A stretch of DNA of 64,000 nt from Malachius bipustulatus (GCA_910589415.1 OU342630.1:7316001-7380000); one strand, 5' to 3'; numbered from the stretch's first letter, positions 33,618 to 46,310 are shown. Numbers and translations: made by a program. The notes: generated by a model from the sequence alone, not told the origin.

Positions 33618-34806
33618 TACGTTGTCATTATGAGTGTAGTTAATTTGATGTAAATTAGGTCTAAATCTTCCACAGACCTGTTATAGTGTCCTTAAGATGA
33701 CCTAATTAGGTTGAAAGATGTCGAATTTAAAAAGATTGTGATCACCACGTGACTGTGATATTAAGGTAAAGTATTTTTGCGAAGAAGAAGGATTTTCTAC
33801 ATATTATTTTATTTACCTAAAAATTACAATGAATAATCTTCACTCCACAAAAATTTAAGACAACAGTACTCAGATATTGTTCTCGATACTTCAAAACACA
33901 GTGTAGTTACAATACGAGCATTGCTTGGGAAATTCTGTGCAATCGTTTTGACAATAAAAAGCCGACGGTGCATTAGTATATTGAAAATAATTACTTCACT
34001 CCTGAGATAATATTCATCACTTGCCCATATTGCAGTAACATGTAGTATTATTATCAATGATTTCTTAATAGGTACGTGTATTATAACAACTCCATTCCTA
34101 TTAACGTTTGAAAGAAAATCAAAAATGAAGTCCAGTTATTTGTACAAGGTTTTTCATCATCTAATTAAATCATAACCAAATATCGTTGACCCTGGGCCAC
34201 GTTCATGTAATGCATCCTTATATGGAGCACAGGCATCGTATTATAATGACTACCTAGACTCATCATCACCTCACCATGCACAACCACCACTAGACATACC
34301 TATAAGACAACCAGTAACAAGCACAACCACACTAAAGGTGCGTATACATTTCCGAGCCGAGCTATACAACCATAAACTACTCGTGGCGGCGAGCTATTAT
34401 CTCATGTCAAGTTTTTCTGACGACCACAAAGTAATACTATTGGGACGGCGTCTCGCAAAATTCGTTGCTTTACTGCTGCTCGCGAGGATCCGGCCAGCGC
34501 GTCCTACAGTACCTATAATTAGGTCATATTAGTATAATTTTCCTCTCCCGAAGAATGCATGATGCAAGTAGAGCAAGTAAATAATAAAAAAGATTTCATA
34601 GAAAACGAATTAAAATTTATATCAATGACGGCTGGTGGTTCGCAGTTGGTTCTTCTCTTTTCCTAGCTCCTCAAATATCGTTGTAAAAATAATTTCCACG
34701 GAGGAGATTGTGCCGTTCTTTCGCACACCTTATGGTTTGACTTGGTTAACTCATTTTATAGCATTAAAAGGGCGTTGGAATAACTCAGATCAGAATACGC
34801 TCGAGC

Positions 34807-35095
34807 TATGGTTTGTCCAGCAAGTGTTGTCCGGTGAGTTGCCACACTGATCCTGACTATAAACGATTTCATTTTATGAGGTTTAATTCGTACAATTATA
34901 ATAATTGATTTATACATTTATAATAATTATAATATTTATTATTACCTAATATAATATAATTACTATAAAAATTTATTTGTTCGTACAATTATGATAATTA
35001 GAAATAGTACGAGTTAAATCGTATAAAATCAAATCGTTTATAGCCAGGATCAGTCTGGCATATCACCGGACAACACACTCGCTGGACAAATCATA
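34807..35095. mobile_element. 290-bp miniature inverted-repeat element
   Basis: TATGGTTTGTCCAGCAAGTG ... CACTCGCTGGACAAATCATA, with arms of about 85 bases that include TGTTGTCCGGTGA and ATAAACGATTT or their complements. The spacer is almost pure AT. Confidence 0.8.
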
Positions 35096-35356
35096 CACAC
35101 CTCTGCGATCCTGGACGGGAACAAATAGATTTAGTGTCAGAAGATCTAATGGGTTGTTATTTACTAACCTCAAGATGGCTACCTTCTCTTCCTTTTTAGC
35201 ACAACCAACAAAAAAAAAGACATCCAGCTTATCAAAGTTCAATTCATAAAATTTCAACTTTATTGCCATACAGGGGATCCAAAACTCATAAATATTAATG
35301 AATACTTAATAAGTATCAATTAAAATAATATCTAGAAGGTATACTGGTATAATATA

Positions 35357-36214
35357 CAGGGTGAGGCGCGAGAACCTTAGGGCATTTTTATATGGAGAAG
35401 TCCTGGGAGTAGAAGTCTAAAAATTTGTACATTTATGATTTCAATTTTGACGAGCTAAACTAAAATATTTACAACCCCTCACCATTTCCGGTTATACCGA
35501 AAGTTGCATCAACTTTCTTATTTTAAATGGGACACCCTGTATATTAATACATTTTCAGATTGCCTGAACAGAAATAATAAAAATAATGTTTACAGTTCAA
35601 ATTTGTAACGACCAATTAATGAGTTATACAAATGAAAATTGCAATTTTCCATTTTCAAAGCAGCTTAGCTTGAAAACGGGTCAAGATATCGGAAAACGGC
35701 TTACATGTCCCTATCCTAACTTTTTATATACTACGCTAGAGTACCTACAAAAAAAAAATATTTTTTATTAATTTTTTTTTGAAAAACGCTGATTTTTCAT
35801 CACTTTGTATACAAATTTCATCAGCACCATAAGATACTACATGAAAAGTTAAGATAGGGACATGTAAGCCGTTTTCCGATATCTTGACCCGTTTTCGACC
35901 TATGCTGCTTTGAAAATGGAAAATTGCGATTTTCATTTGTTCATAACTCATACACCACTCGGTACAATTTTGAACTATAAACACCATTTTTATTACATTT
36001 TTTCAGGCAATCTGAAAATGTAATAATATACAGGGTGTCCCATTTAAAATAAGAAAGTTTATGGCAACTTCCGCTATAACCGGAAATGGTGAGGGGTTGT
36101 AAATATTTTAGTTCAGCTCGTCAAAATTGAAATTATACACGTACAAATTTTTAGACTTCTACTCCCAGGACTTCTCCATATAAAAATGCCCTAAGGTTCT
36201 CACGCCTCACCCTG
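35357..36214. mobile_element. Composite 858-bp palindrome
   Basis: CAGGGTGAGGCGCGAGAACC ... GGTTCTCACGCCTCACCCTG with TA on both sides. Within each arm there is a second CACCCTG/CAGGGTG end (35541 and 36032), so each outer 185 bases looks like a small element of its own flanking an inner palindrome. The inner part has GGCTTACATGTCCCTATC..AACTTTT, shared with 21.4 and 54.4 kb. Confidence 0.82.
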
Positions 36215-36291
36215 TATACAAACTATTATGAATATTGGGTTGTATGACACAATAATATGGCCTTTTTTTCTTTAGTGTACTCTTTTATTCA

Positions 36292-36338
36292 TTGTCAACG
36301 TTTCGATGAAGGTACTACACATTTTCATCAGGACACAA
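36292..36338 (-). ncRNA. Degenerate hammerhead, PLE3 left arm
   Basis: CUGAUGA, GAAA, stem III ACGU and part of stem I are kept, but stem II no longer pairs cleanly (AAUG against CAUC with an 11-base loop) and stem I has extra bases. It is probably inactive. Confidence 0.5.
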
Positions 36339-36395
36339 AATCATGAGGTTAATTATAAAAACCAACATCATGGAAAAATCGGATTCTAACCATTA

Positions 36396-36530
36396 TTAAA
36401 ATTAACATAGAACAAAAAGCTAACAAACTACACAGACATCGGGGATTGGTAAAATAATAAAATATTTTTTTTTACCAATCCCCAATCTGTGATGTCTGTG
36501 TGGTTTGTAAGATTTGTTCTATGTTAATTT
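36396..36530. repeat. Hairpin with 60-bp arms
   Basis: AAAATTAACATAGAACAAAA..GGGGATTGGTAAAA pairs with TTTTACCAATCCCC..TTGTTCTATGTTAATTTT. GGCGCGCATACGCGCGCC at 36546-36563 is a separate small palindrome just outside. Confidence 0.75.
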
Positions 36531-37787
36531 TAACTAGGTCATGAAGGCGCGCATACGCGCGCCCTTATTTAAAGTGAGTTGAAGTGATCTTCACAACTAA
36601 CATATGCCCCTAACATTAATATTGTACAGGCATTTTATGATAATTTCTGGTTAATTGAAAGTACAGTATCTGAAACTAAGTTAAGGTGCGGTGTCCCTCC
36701 TCTCCATTCAATTGGTCTGTTCTTCTTCATGGTCTTCCCAACTCCCTTCTAAGAAGGACTTACTTAGTACAGGCCGCTGTAGCCCCCTCCACGTACCATA
36801 CATTAGGATCTTCCCGAGGATCTTCCTATTATATTTTCAAGCAAATGTTCGTATAGATATTAGGTACATGTACAGGTGTTACACATATGACGACAAATCT
36901 CTTCAGTGCGTTGTTAAGCGGTCATCACGAAGTCAGGAAAACATAGTCTTTTCCACTATTTAATTTTTACTTTGCATTTTGAAGTTATGGTATTGAAAAA
37001 TATGTATTGTTTCGCGTCAGTTGACCATAAAATGAATTTAATTTTGGTACATTTCACATGCATGATCGCATTTTTTTTACCTTGAAAGTCTGACGACGCT
37101 TTGGAAAAATAACATATTTCGCTTCTGTGACTGCAGCTCATTGTCATAGTTTCCTGTTTCATCAATGGACATCGATTCCGATAAACTCTTGAATTTTAGT
37201 TTCAGTCTATGATACCTAATTGTTCTTCATATTTTCAAAAGCAAAATAGAATCATTGTGAATCTTGATAACGAATTGTTAGATTTACCACAAATTGAAGA
37301 ACTTTAAGAATTACTGAACAGTAGTTTATTGAAAGCGGGTATTCCACACGGAAGTTATTGAAATAGGATCTGATTCCAGCTCGCTTCCCGCCAACGATTC
37401 GCCGACGGACACTTCAGATGCCGCGACGCCAAATTCAACAAACTTCAGATTATTAAATATGTAGTAACAATGTAAGGTTTCAAGCCTAATCGTTGTCTGA
37501 TTCGGTTTATTAAATTTCGTAAACAAACTATCAGATCTTCTACTTGGCGAATCATTCAAACATACAAAATAGGTAGGTGTGTATAATAATATTATTATTC
37601 GTATATTATCACTGTTTCCTGTTTACTCAGGTCACCTACCGTACACTCACCGTGGGATTCCCCCGAGTCTATCTTATCTTAAACTTATCTTCAATCACAC
37701 AACATATGCTACTTCTTGTTTATGTAAATACTAATTTTCAAGCTAATTTTAATGGAAAATGTTGCATTGAAATTTTCGACACCACAT

Positions 37788-38190
37788 CTAACATTGGCAG
37801 CGGTGCGCGACACTCGCATTTTGAGACCTCACCCTTCACATTTCTGAGATCTACACAGTTTACGCGCCATCTACCGAAAGATTTCTCGCGTAGGTGTCAC
37901 CATTGTATTGTTTAGAGTCACTGTACACTCCAACTTGTCTTAGACTCCAACATACATCATGATGCATCTAACATTGGCAGCGGTGCGCGATGCACGCATT
38001 TCGCGGCCTCACCCTTCACATCTCTGGGATCTACACAGTTTACGCGCCATCTATGAAAGATTTCTAGCGTTGGTGGCACCATTGTATTGTTTAATCACTG
38101 TACAGATTTCGCTTTGTGTGATAACAGGGATCTGTACACTCAAACATTTGCAGCGGTGCGCGACGCGCGCATTTCGAGGCTTCAACCTTG
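37788..38190 (+). repeat. Tandem repeat, period about 177 bp, 2.3 units
   Basis: Units starting CATCTAACATTGGCAGCGGT at 37788 and 37965, and a partial at about 38145, share GCAGCGGTGCGCGA, CCTCACCCTTCACAT and ACGCGCCATCTA. Divergence is clear, so the array is old. Confidence 0.75.
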
Positions 38191-38277
38191 AACGTGACAT
38201 CTCGATTTTATATAAGGATAATGGTTAGAATCCGATTTCTCCATGATGTTGGTTTTTATAATTAACCTCATGATTTT

Positions 38278-38318
38278 TTGTCCTGATGAAGATGTGTAGT
38301 ACATCGAAACGTTGACAA
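38278..38318 (+). ncRNA. Hammerhead ribozyme, PLE3 right arm
   Basis: The parts are stem I UUGUC, core CUGAUGA, stem II GAUGU/ACAUC closing a 5-base loop (with one A between core and stem), GAAA, stem III ACGU, H17 = U and closing stem I GACAA. Every helix pairs, so this copy may be active. Its stem III is shorter than in PLE1 and PLE2. Confidence 0.72.
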
Positions 38319-38564
38319 TGAATAAAATAGTACACTAAAGAAAAAAGGTCATATTATTGTGTCTGACAACCCAATATTCCTTCTTTGTGTATCGCATAGT
38401 ACGAAGTTACTTCTTGTGAAAAATTACAAACTATAATGTATGTAAATTATAATACCTATAATAATAGCAAGTGATTTTTCACATGCCATAAGATCACGAG
38501 CGACTCGCTAATCGAACCGTTCGGCTCCCGCCAGGGTCGCATATGTATACGCACCTTTAGTTTA

Positions 38565-41070
38565 GATAGAGCAACAATCACGCCGATTACGCGATGCTTC
38601 CGCCCACTGTTATTAGGGACGATTGAGCGGTCCGGTGGATGCTTGATCGATAACTGTCAATTATTATAATTATTATCCATTATTATCATTATTATTTTCA
38701 TCCCTAATAGCAGTTTCTTTTCATAAAAATTTGCATTTAAACGTTCGGACACCAAATGTCCGAAAATTAAATCTTGCAAAAGTGAAAAAATTATAGAAAC
38801 GAATGCTTAATCTAATAAACAATACCTTTGAACCAGAGGCGTACGCAAGAAATGTTGAAGGTCAACGTGTTCTACGACCCTCCTTTCCTTCATTCTCGCT
38901 TCGATGGCGTCAAAAAGCGTGCCGCCATGAGAATGCAAAATGCCATTTTACGCAAAAATTTCAACTTTTCAACAAATATCTTGGAAAGACACAGATATAT
39001 TAATAAAAATCTTTTTTTTTTTTCATTTGACTTTCTGTATCTTGGAAGGGGAACGCCTACATGAAAAACGACGGCATGAGGAAGGGCTAATTATTTTGGT
39101 CAAACAATCTATGGCTATATGTATAAGAGCTTCACCTACTAAATTGTGACAACGTGATGCATAAATTAAGCTATTTATTAAGAAATTGTAACTGGTCTCT
39201 GGAGTAATTATGTATTCTGTTTCCATAGCTCAGGTACACTTGCATAAGAATAATTTTCTAAGTGTTCAGCTGCAAATAATATTTCCAGGATTAGGTATCT
39301 TTAGAATAAAATTTTATTGGAATACCTTCTGGCAACAGCTAAAATGTACCTAATTAGCTACTTTTAATAATTTTGAATCGGTGAAAAAAAAATTATTACA
39401 GAAAAATAAAAACTAAAATTTTATTTCATTTTAAATATACTAACAGGCAACTACCTACACATTTTTAGGGCATTTTATGTGGATGTGGTGCTATTCTTCT
39501 GTTGTAATTGTACCTGTACCTAAAGGTTGATAGATTTGATAGGTTGTCTGGTAACTTTTGAGGAATCAGAATGCGGCGGTAAATACGTCACACGGAGGAA
39601 TTATTTGGTATTGAAAGAAATTGAAAGTAATGGTCCTCCGTATTATTATGAAGATATTTTTGTTCCTTGAAATGAATTTTAACATCTTAAGACAGTATTT
39701 CTCATGATATCTCTTAATAAACAGATCTGCAAATCTGCATAAACTCTTTGCATAAACAGGTTCAAGCGAATCCACACACCAACTGTCTATTGAAAAAACA
39801 ACTTTGATGCGAAAAGTTCGGGTCTTTTTGTCGGGCCAGGTATAATCTCCATTTATTACGTTTCGCTGTCATCAGGCCAAATGTGGAGAAATTACGTGAG
39901 GGCAGGGCGGAGACACGATGCGTGCCGCGCCACGCACGTGGGCCGCCTTACCGGCCCACCAATGGCCGCTTGCGGCCATTTTTATTTATTTTTATGCAAT
40001 CTTGGAATTGTAAAATCTTCATTCACTAACAAAATTTTTTTTCAAACAGGAAGAAAAAATCGAAACTGAGACTTTTTAAGCATCAAAAGTGGAAAATCGC
40101 GAGCAAAAATCGGCCATTTTGAAAAAGTCGTAGCACCGCCATTTTTGAAATTCCAGCGACAAAAATTGATAATTCCGACAAAGCAACTCTCTTACTACCT
40201 CGGGAAAATGATCCCCAAGTCCAGGTACCAGAAAAAGATGCCAAAAAAAAAAACAACAATCGGCCCATAATGTTAGATCACCTCTCGAAATTACTCCTTA
40301 CCCTTTTTGCATGCCCCAATTTGTAAGTTGACATTATATTTTGGAATAGATATTTTAAGAGCAAATTTCACAAAATAATGTTTCTCGTCAATTGAATTTA
40401 CGATATACGTACCGATTTTATCGAATAATGAGGATGAGCAGAAAGTGACCTAAGTCAGGTTATTGGTCATTGTTGTTTTTTTACCTGAACTTTCAAGAAA
40501 ATGGAAAAACAAGGACTGAGAAAAGAAAAAGTATAAAATAAAATCGCTATTTGGCGACCCCTCGAAACAAAAGTAATTCCTGCCTTGAACTTCTTGCGTT
40601 ACTCATTGTAGCTGGATGTATTTTGGAATAGAAACTTATAGAATTTTATTCATACATTAACAAACAATTACAAAAATTACACCCAATATTGTTATATCAC
40701 AAAATGTAAGCAATAAAAATAAATCTGGCAACTTTGCACAACAATATGTTTATTGATTCTAGGAATCTGTCAATTTAGCGAATTTAATGGAAATTGAACT
40801 GTCAGAAATGACAGTTCAATTGTTCAAACTGACAAACAAAAATTGAATTGTCATTTTTGGTCAATGTTATGATACTTTAAACTCATTTTCCTCAATATTT
40901 TATGTATATTCCGCAAATTTTTTTCAAGATATATGTATAATGGTAATCTATAATGGTCATAACTTAACGTTTTATGTAAAAATTTTCCCAAAATTCGGAG
41001 TAACGTATTATCCACTATCCCCATTATTTGCACAAACTGAATTCACATGTTAAGTCTCTATAGTAGGATT
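38565..41070. other. No recognisable gene; one hammerhead-like relic and one tight hairpin
   Basis: A minus-strand segment at 39851-39880 has CUGAUGA, GAAA and ACGU, but no room for stem II. 40792-40821 is a perfect 13-bp hairpin with a GAAA loop. No frame over 69 codons has recognisable content. Confidence 0.45.
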
Positions 41071-41074
41071 AACT

Positions 41075-41455
41075 TTAAAAAGTCAGATGTGACGTCTCAC
41101 TAACCGTCCGAATTAATATTTTTAATTTCACCAGAAAATGTCAAACAGTTAATTGTCAAGTTGTAAACGAGCGTAAATTATTGAAGGAATCATTCAAACA
41201 ATGAATTAAAGCGCTTACGTCAGTTTGAGAGCCACTGACAACTACATAAAATTTATTCACGTAATGACATTCTATCCTCTGTGTTGTGCATTTAATTCTC
41301 CTTCAAAACCAATGTTGACGTATATTTATTTATGCGGGATGGAGTGTTTAGACAAACTGGACGGTTACTTTAAAAACCACGTATATGAAACGAAATAAAT
41401 CGAACTATCAAAAGGATGTGTATTCTTAATCGATACGTATGACTTTTTAGACTTT
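41075..41455 (-). repeat. 380-bp dispersed repeat, copy 2
   Basis: Reverse-complement partner of 14573-14955, at the same length. Confidence 0.75.
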
Positions 41456-41459
41456 ATTG

Positions 41460-43080
41460 GACTATATACGCTAAGTAAGTATCGACTGTTCGCAGAGCGC
41501 TCGCCTCCTCGTGGATTTTTTTCGCACTTCGGTGCGGCATGCTAATCCTTGACAGCTCGTTTTCATAAAATAAAACCTTTTTTAAAATCATTATTTGGAA
41601 GTGTATTTCTAAATTTTTGAATTTATTATGACTACAATTATTATTATTAAAAGTAATTTCCAAGCAGTTAGTCTCGACTGCTTTTGTTTTAAATCGTTGA
41701 GAAATGGGCGAAATCTCATGATGAGTTTTCACATAAGCGATGTTAGAGAATACGTTTACATGGAACTTTTCTTCAAGGAACCGCTCATTTAGAGAGACTC
41801 CTGGTGCACATAGCACTCGTAAAAATGAAAAAACCTATTATTGTCCCATTGTTCAGGTGATATAATTGTTCCATTTAAAAAATATCACCTTTCTTATCAA
41901 CATAATAAGTTCACAATTCATCTCATGTTTTCGGGTTTTTTATTCAGCTGATGTAAAAAGTCGAAGAGTTTTGGACATATTTTGCAGCTGCGTATAGCAG
42001 GAAAATGTTACCGTAAACATTCCGCTGCTCAGAAACTGATTTATTGACCATGATTTAGAACCCTTCGCCTGAAATACAGCTCGAAAAAAATTATAGCAGT
42101 AGTTATTGTTTTATTAGTATTACTTAAACGTCATCTTAAATTAACTAAATTTTTTAATTTTAATTTACTATCTAAAAAAAGAAGATTCAGGATTAATAAA
42201 TGCGTATGTAATCAAGCATTTAAGGTACTCGTGTACAACAAACCCTTCCAAATTTTTTTTTATCCCTGAACGACCTCGTTTGCAATGAGAAATACATTAA
42301 AATGAATAGCGGGCACGCAGGACTTGCCGCATGAAAGTGTCAAATTTGCCTACTTGGTGGCGCCACAATAGTTACTTATTTAGCCTATTGCCCACTTACA
42401 AGTTTCCAGTCTGTATGTAACAAAATCTAGTGGACTTTAAGAGAGAATTTTATTACGAGTATCTGAAGGTTGTTGTTCTGAAAGTGATTTTCAACAGTAG
42501 ATTTGATTATTTACCTACAGTCGAGCTTACAGTTCCACACCATTCAATAGTAGAATAAATTAAAAATGCTCTGATCTGACTGTTTTTACTGTTTTCTGAC
42601 AGTCTTGATCTTGAATGTCAAAGTGAAACTTCAAGGAATAAAGACATGTTTCTAGTAACAAGATCTTGATATTCACAGGGGACATCTGCGTTAACATTTC
42701 TATGGAGTATTTTTATTAAGTATTATATTCTCGATTATATGTATGCCATAGAGACAGCAACGGTGTATTCATGTGTCTTTCATATGCTTATTACTAGGAC
42801 ATTAAACCTGCTGTTCGTTAACGAGTCAAATAAAACAATTTTAAATTCCAAGAGTTTTATAATATTTCGGCTTATTAGCAAGGTTGGGAGACTAAAAAAC
42901 ACAAAATGACACCTTGGGCTTTGAATAATAGGTTTAACCACGATACATCTAACACGGTATGCTACTATTGGCCTCGAATTCGGTCGGCGTCGCGCATGTG
43001 ACATCACATTCGAGAAGTTGTTCTGACATTTTACTCGATAATTCTTTATTGACACCATTTTTCACATTATAATAATTATT
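41460..43080. other. No supported gene
   Basis: The longest frame (41816-41454, minus, 120 codons) has ordinary composition but no motif, splice context or family that I recognise. CACTTACAAGTTTCCAGTCTG near 42400 recurs near 45780. Confidence 0.4.
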
Positions 43081-43086
43081 ATTATA

Positions 43087-43610
43087 CAGGGTGTTGGGAA
43101 AATGACGGATAAACTCTTTAGTAGATTTTAGGGGACACTCAGTAGAGTACGGTAAAAATAATTTAAAAAATTCTGGTCTTCAATTTGGTGGGATAAAAAA
43201 TGCCAAAGTTAACATTTTACTATATTTGTTTTTCGTTATTTGCAAAAAGTAGATGATTTTACAGATATAAAAAGGGTACTTTAATTGTTATCAATTAAAA
43301 AAAAAGCTGAAGCAGATGTATTACTGGCTTGGAAAATTTAATAAGATATATTTTTTTTTTTTCTAAGATGCTGAAAAATGAATTTGGCAACAACGGTTTT
43401 GATACCTTAACTACCTACATTGTTAGAAATTTGAGGAAATTACCAAATATTAGCAGTTATAGTGTTAACGTTGCCAAATTTATTGTTCAATATTTTGCTT
43501 ATATCTTTTACAATGTAGCTCTGGCTTTTTTAAAATTATTTTTCCCGTAGTTTACTGAGTGTCCCCTCCAATGTACTGAAGAGTTTATCCGTCGTTTTCT
43601 TAACACCCTG
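43087..43610. mobile_element. 524-bp fold-back element
   Basis: CAGGGTGTTGGGAAAATGAC ... GTCGTTTTCTTAACACCCTG with TA on both sides. The arms also share ACTCAGTAGAGTAC..-type sequence at reduced identity. Non-coding. Confidence 0.8.
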
Positions 43611-44394
43611 TAGAATACATTTTTCACAAAACTATTTCCTCTTACAATCAGTTCCAATAAAAAAATCGGGTCTCATAATTTTAAATTTGGTAAAACTTGA
43701 ATGCGATAAAACTTGAAAACTTGAATGCGAATTACATTCAGTGAATGAACAGCCTCCTCGAGTGTGACATCATACATGCGCAATACCATACCATTTATAT
43801 CATGGTATGGTGTACCATGGTGTAACTAGCTATTTTGAATAATAGGAACTTCATTTAAAATATTCAAAATTGAATATTTCAAAAAGCTGCAAAATGTGTC
43901 ATAAAAATTCTTATTTTTACAAAAGTGTTTTAGAGCTGGTCGTGGGCATTTATTTTGTATAATGACCCATAGAATTTGCGAATATATTTTAATTTTCCCA
44001 AGAAATTAAGAAAGGGTTCGAATTAAATGCTCAGTCTCCTCATTTATGACGGGCTTCAAATCTAATAAAAAGTTACATTTAAATTACCTCTATCTAAATA
44101 GCACCTTATTAAAGCCATAGGTAAGTGAAAAAAATTTGGGATTCAAATTCGATAAAAATTTAGGGGAGCCACAATAATAGACCTTCGGTCGCAGTGTAGG
44201 TGTCACAATGACCCACTCACGACAATCGCGGGTAGAAGTTTCTTCAAATGAAAATAAACCATTCGCAGTAATCGTAAAAGATGGAGCTATAATAGGGGCG
44301 CTTGAAAATAAAAAAATTGCAGTTTTAGAGAAATAAAATAAGTGAATCAATACACAGAGTGGGGTTTACAGTTTGGGTTAAATTAGTAAAATAG

Positions 44395-44753
44395 GTAGTA
44401 CGGGCTATGATGTATCATAAAAACAAAAGAAAAACTAAAGTTGACTATGAAAACTCGGGAATCTAGTCGGCTGATCGGGAGGCTAATCGAGTCGGGAATC
44501 TAAAAAATCAGAAAATTTTTATGATGTCAAATGAGCTTTTGATATGACTTATGTAAACCTACCAAAAATTAGTTTGTTAGTTTCCAATAATAAACAAACT
44601 ATGGCGAAAATAAAGAATCTCGATTTTTCAGTTTTTTTCGGGATATTTTAGCATAACGACTGAAGATAAGATAATTTTTGTCAGATTCTTATCAAGCATA
44701 TAATTGTGCACCTTTTCTCTAATTTAACCGAGCCAGTTGAAAGTCACCACCCG
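44395..44753 (-). repeat. Half-copy of the 9.7-14.3 kb palindromic element
   Basis: AATCTAGTCGGCT, TTTTTATGATGTCAAATG, GCTTTTGATATGACTTATGT, CATAATTGTGCA-like and AGTTGAAAGTCACCACCCGG follow the order of the right arm of 13339-14349. The other arm is missing. Confidence 0.7.
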
Positions 44754-44759
44754 GTAATA

Positions 44760-46310
44760 TAATATATTTATACAGGTGTCCCAGAATAAAGCGAATAAAC
44801 TTATAAGGTAGAAAATTTACTTGATTTTAAGACAAAAAGTCTTAATGAACCTAAACCCTCTAATTGGAGTATTAACGAAGTTACAGAATGTTCAATGTAC
44901 CAAAAAAACTACTTTTTTTTTAATGACTCCGAAAGGGGTTAATTTTTTTTTTTACTTTTTTTGTGTCGTTTTTCCATTAATTAGTTTAATATTACAGAAA
45001 TAATTACATGTTTGTAATTTCACCTAGGTACGCACGGTAGATAGGGCTCTAAATTTTTTACCCCTCAATTTTTACGCTATTAGATTAATTTTGGTTTTGA
45101 CATATTTTTCCAAAAGCTAGATATTTCTGGTACAAAAAAAGTATAAGATTTGTTATGTAAATTCCTCGGTAAATTCTCAACAGTTTTTGAGATATGTATA
45201 CGATTTAGACATTCGATGCGCGAACATCTGCCATCGACGCTCATTCTCTAACAAGAGAGCAAGAAGTCTCAATACTCACAAGAGATTCTAGCTTGAGGCG
45301 ATAGAAATCAGGTGCAGTTTGACGCTGGGAAAACACACTCGGTCATTTTCAAAAAAGTCAAAGCTGTCGAGCCAATATGATAATAATAATGGCGGGACAC
45401 TCTCTTCTTCCATCGTCATCTCTTCGTTTGCTTGGCGTGAGTCTGGGAGCGAACATGTCTTGGTATAAGTAATATGCCCATAAAAAATCTAAGATATGCT
45501 TTTTTTTAATCTTATTTTTAAGGATCAGTATGGGAGGGTCTTTTTATTGTCTATACACAATAAAATCGGAAAATGAGTGCTAATTTGAAAATTAATCAGA
45601 ATTTCTTTTTGATTTTTCCACGTTATTACTGAAGATATAGTTATTAACTCAAGATAGGCTCGCTAAATACAAACTGTTATCGTCAAAAATTATTTTCGCT
45701 AAAATTTTTCTACAAATCAAAACCAGAAGATATTACTTACCTGCACAAAACTGACTTTGCATGTAAAACGCCAATGACCCACTTATAAGTTTCCAGTCTG
45801 TATAGGAGTCCAAACAATAAAAGCATATTTCAATGTAGACCTAATTACTTGACCTAATCGTGAAGGTGCTCGGATTAATCCTGCAGGGCTTCTCAAAATA
45901 AACCCCAGCCCCTAGATGTTGCAGCAACCACCCTTTCTGTGTGTCGAAAGAATGTTAGTCGTGCGTCAAATGAGACAATTATTGTATTTGGTCTCAGAAT
46001 TGAGCTGGCCAGGGAATAATCGAACACGAGACGCTCTCGCTTTCTACTCTGAGGTCTTAACATTGCATTCTTTATACTTAAAGTCCACCGGGTGAGTGAA
46101 AATTAGGGTAACTTCACAACTCCACAACTCCATTTGATACCTATTTCCATTTGTTAGGTTGAAATGGCGATCAGGGGTTCCGAAAAACTTTCTTTATAAT
46201 GTTAATTCCCATTTCAAAGTTGGCACCCCGTGTGTCATCCTATCATTACTCTGACTTTGTACAATTTATTATTCCTGGAAATTTTGAGGTGACGATAAGT
46301 AATGAGATAT
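44760..46310. other. No recognisable gene
   Basis: 44769 begins ACAGGTGTCCCAGAATAAAG, a fold-back end with no partner arm. The remainder has only short frames. Confidence 0.4.

Larger units (their letters stand above)
36230..38383. mobile_element. Penelope-like inverted termini (PLE3) around a 1.8-kb interior
   Basis: The left arm 36230-36395 and right arm 38222-38383 are complements facing outward (AATATTGGGTTGT..GACACAATAATATG at the left tip). Each carries a hammerhead-like segment next to its tip, the same layout as PLE1 and PLE2. The interior has no RT or GIY-YIG frame but holds a hairpin (36396-36530) and a tandem repeat (37788-38190). No target duplication was found. Confidence 0.6.
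34332..38560. repeat. Distant inverted ends CTAAAGGTGCGTATACAT
   Basis: The 18 bases at 34332-34349 recur as an exact complement at 38543-38560, 4.2 kb apart. They could be the TIRs of an old transposon later filled by the elements between them. No target duplication is visible, so the link is tentative. Confidence 0.4.

Noticed and set aside
41454..41816. 120-codon minus-strand frame as a gene
   Set aside because: No motif, no splice or promoter context, and ordinary AT-rich composition. It partly abuts a dispersed repeat.
45990..46065. tRNA-like segment (minus strand, GTTCGATTATTCC as B box)
   Set aside because: The B box is poor, there is no convincing A box at the right distance, and no cloverleaf can be drawn.
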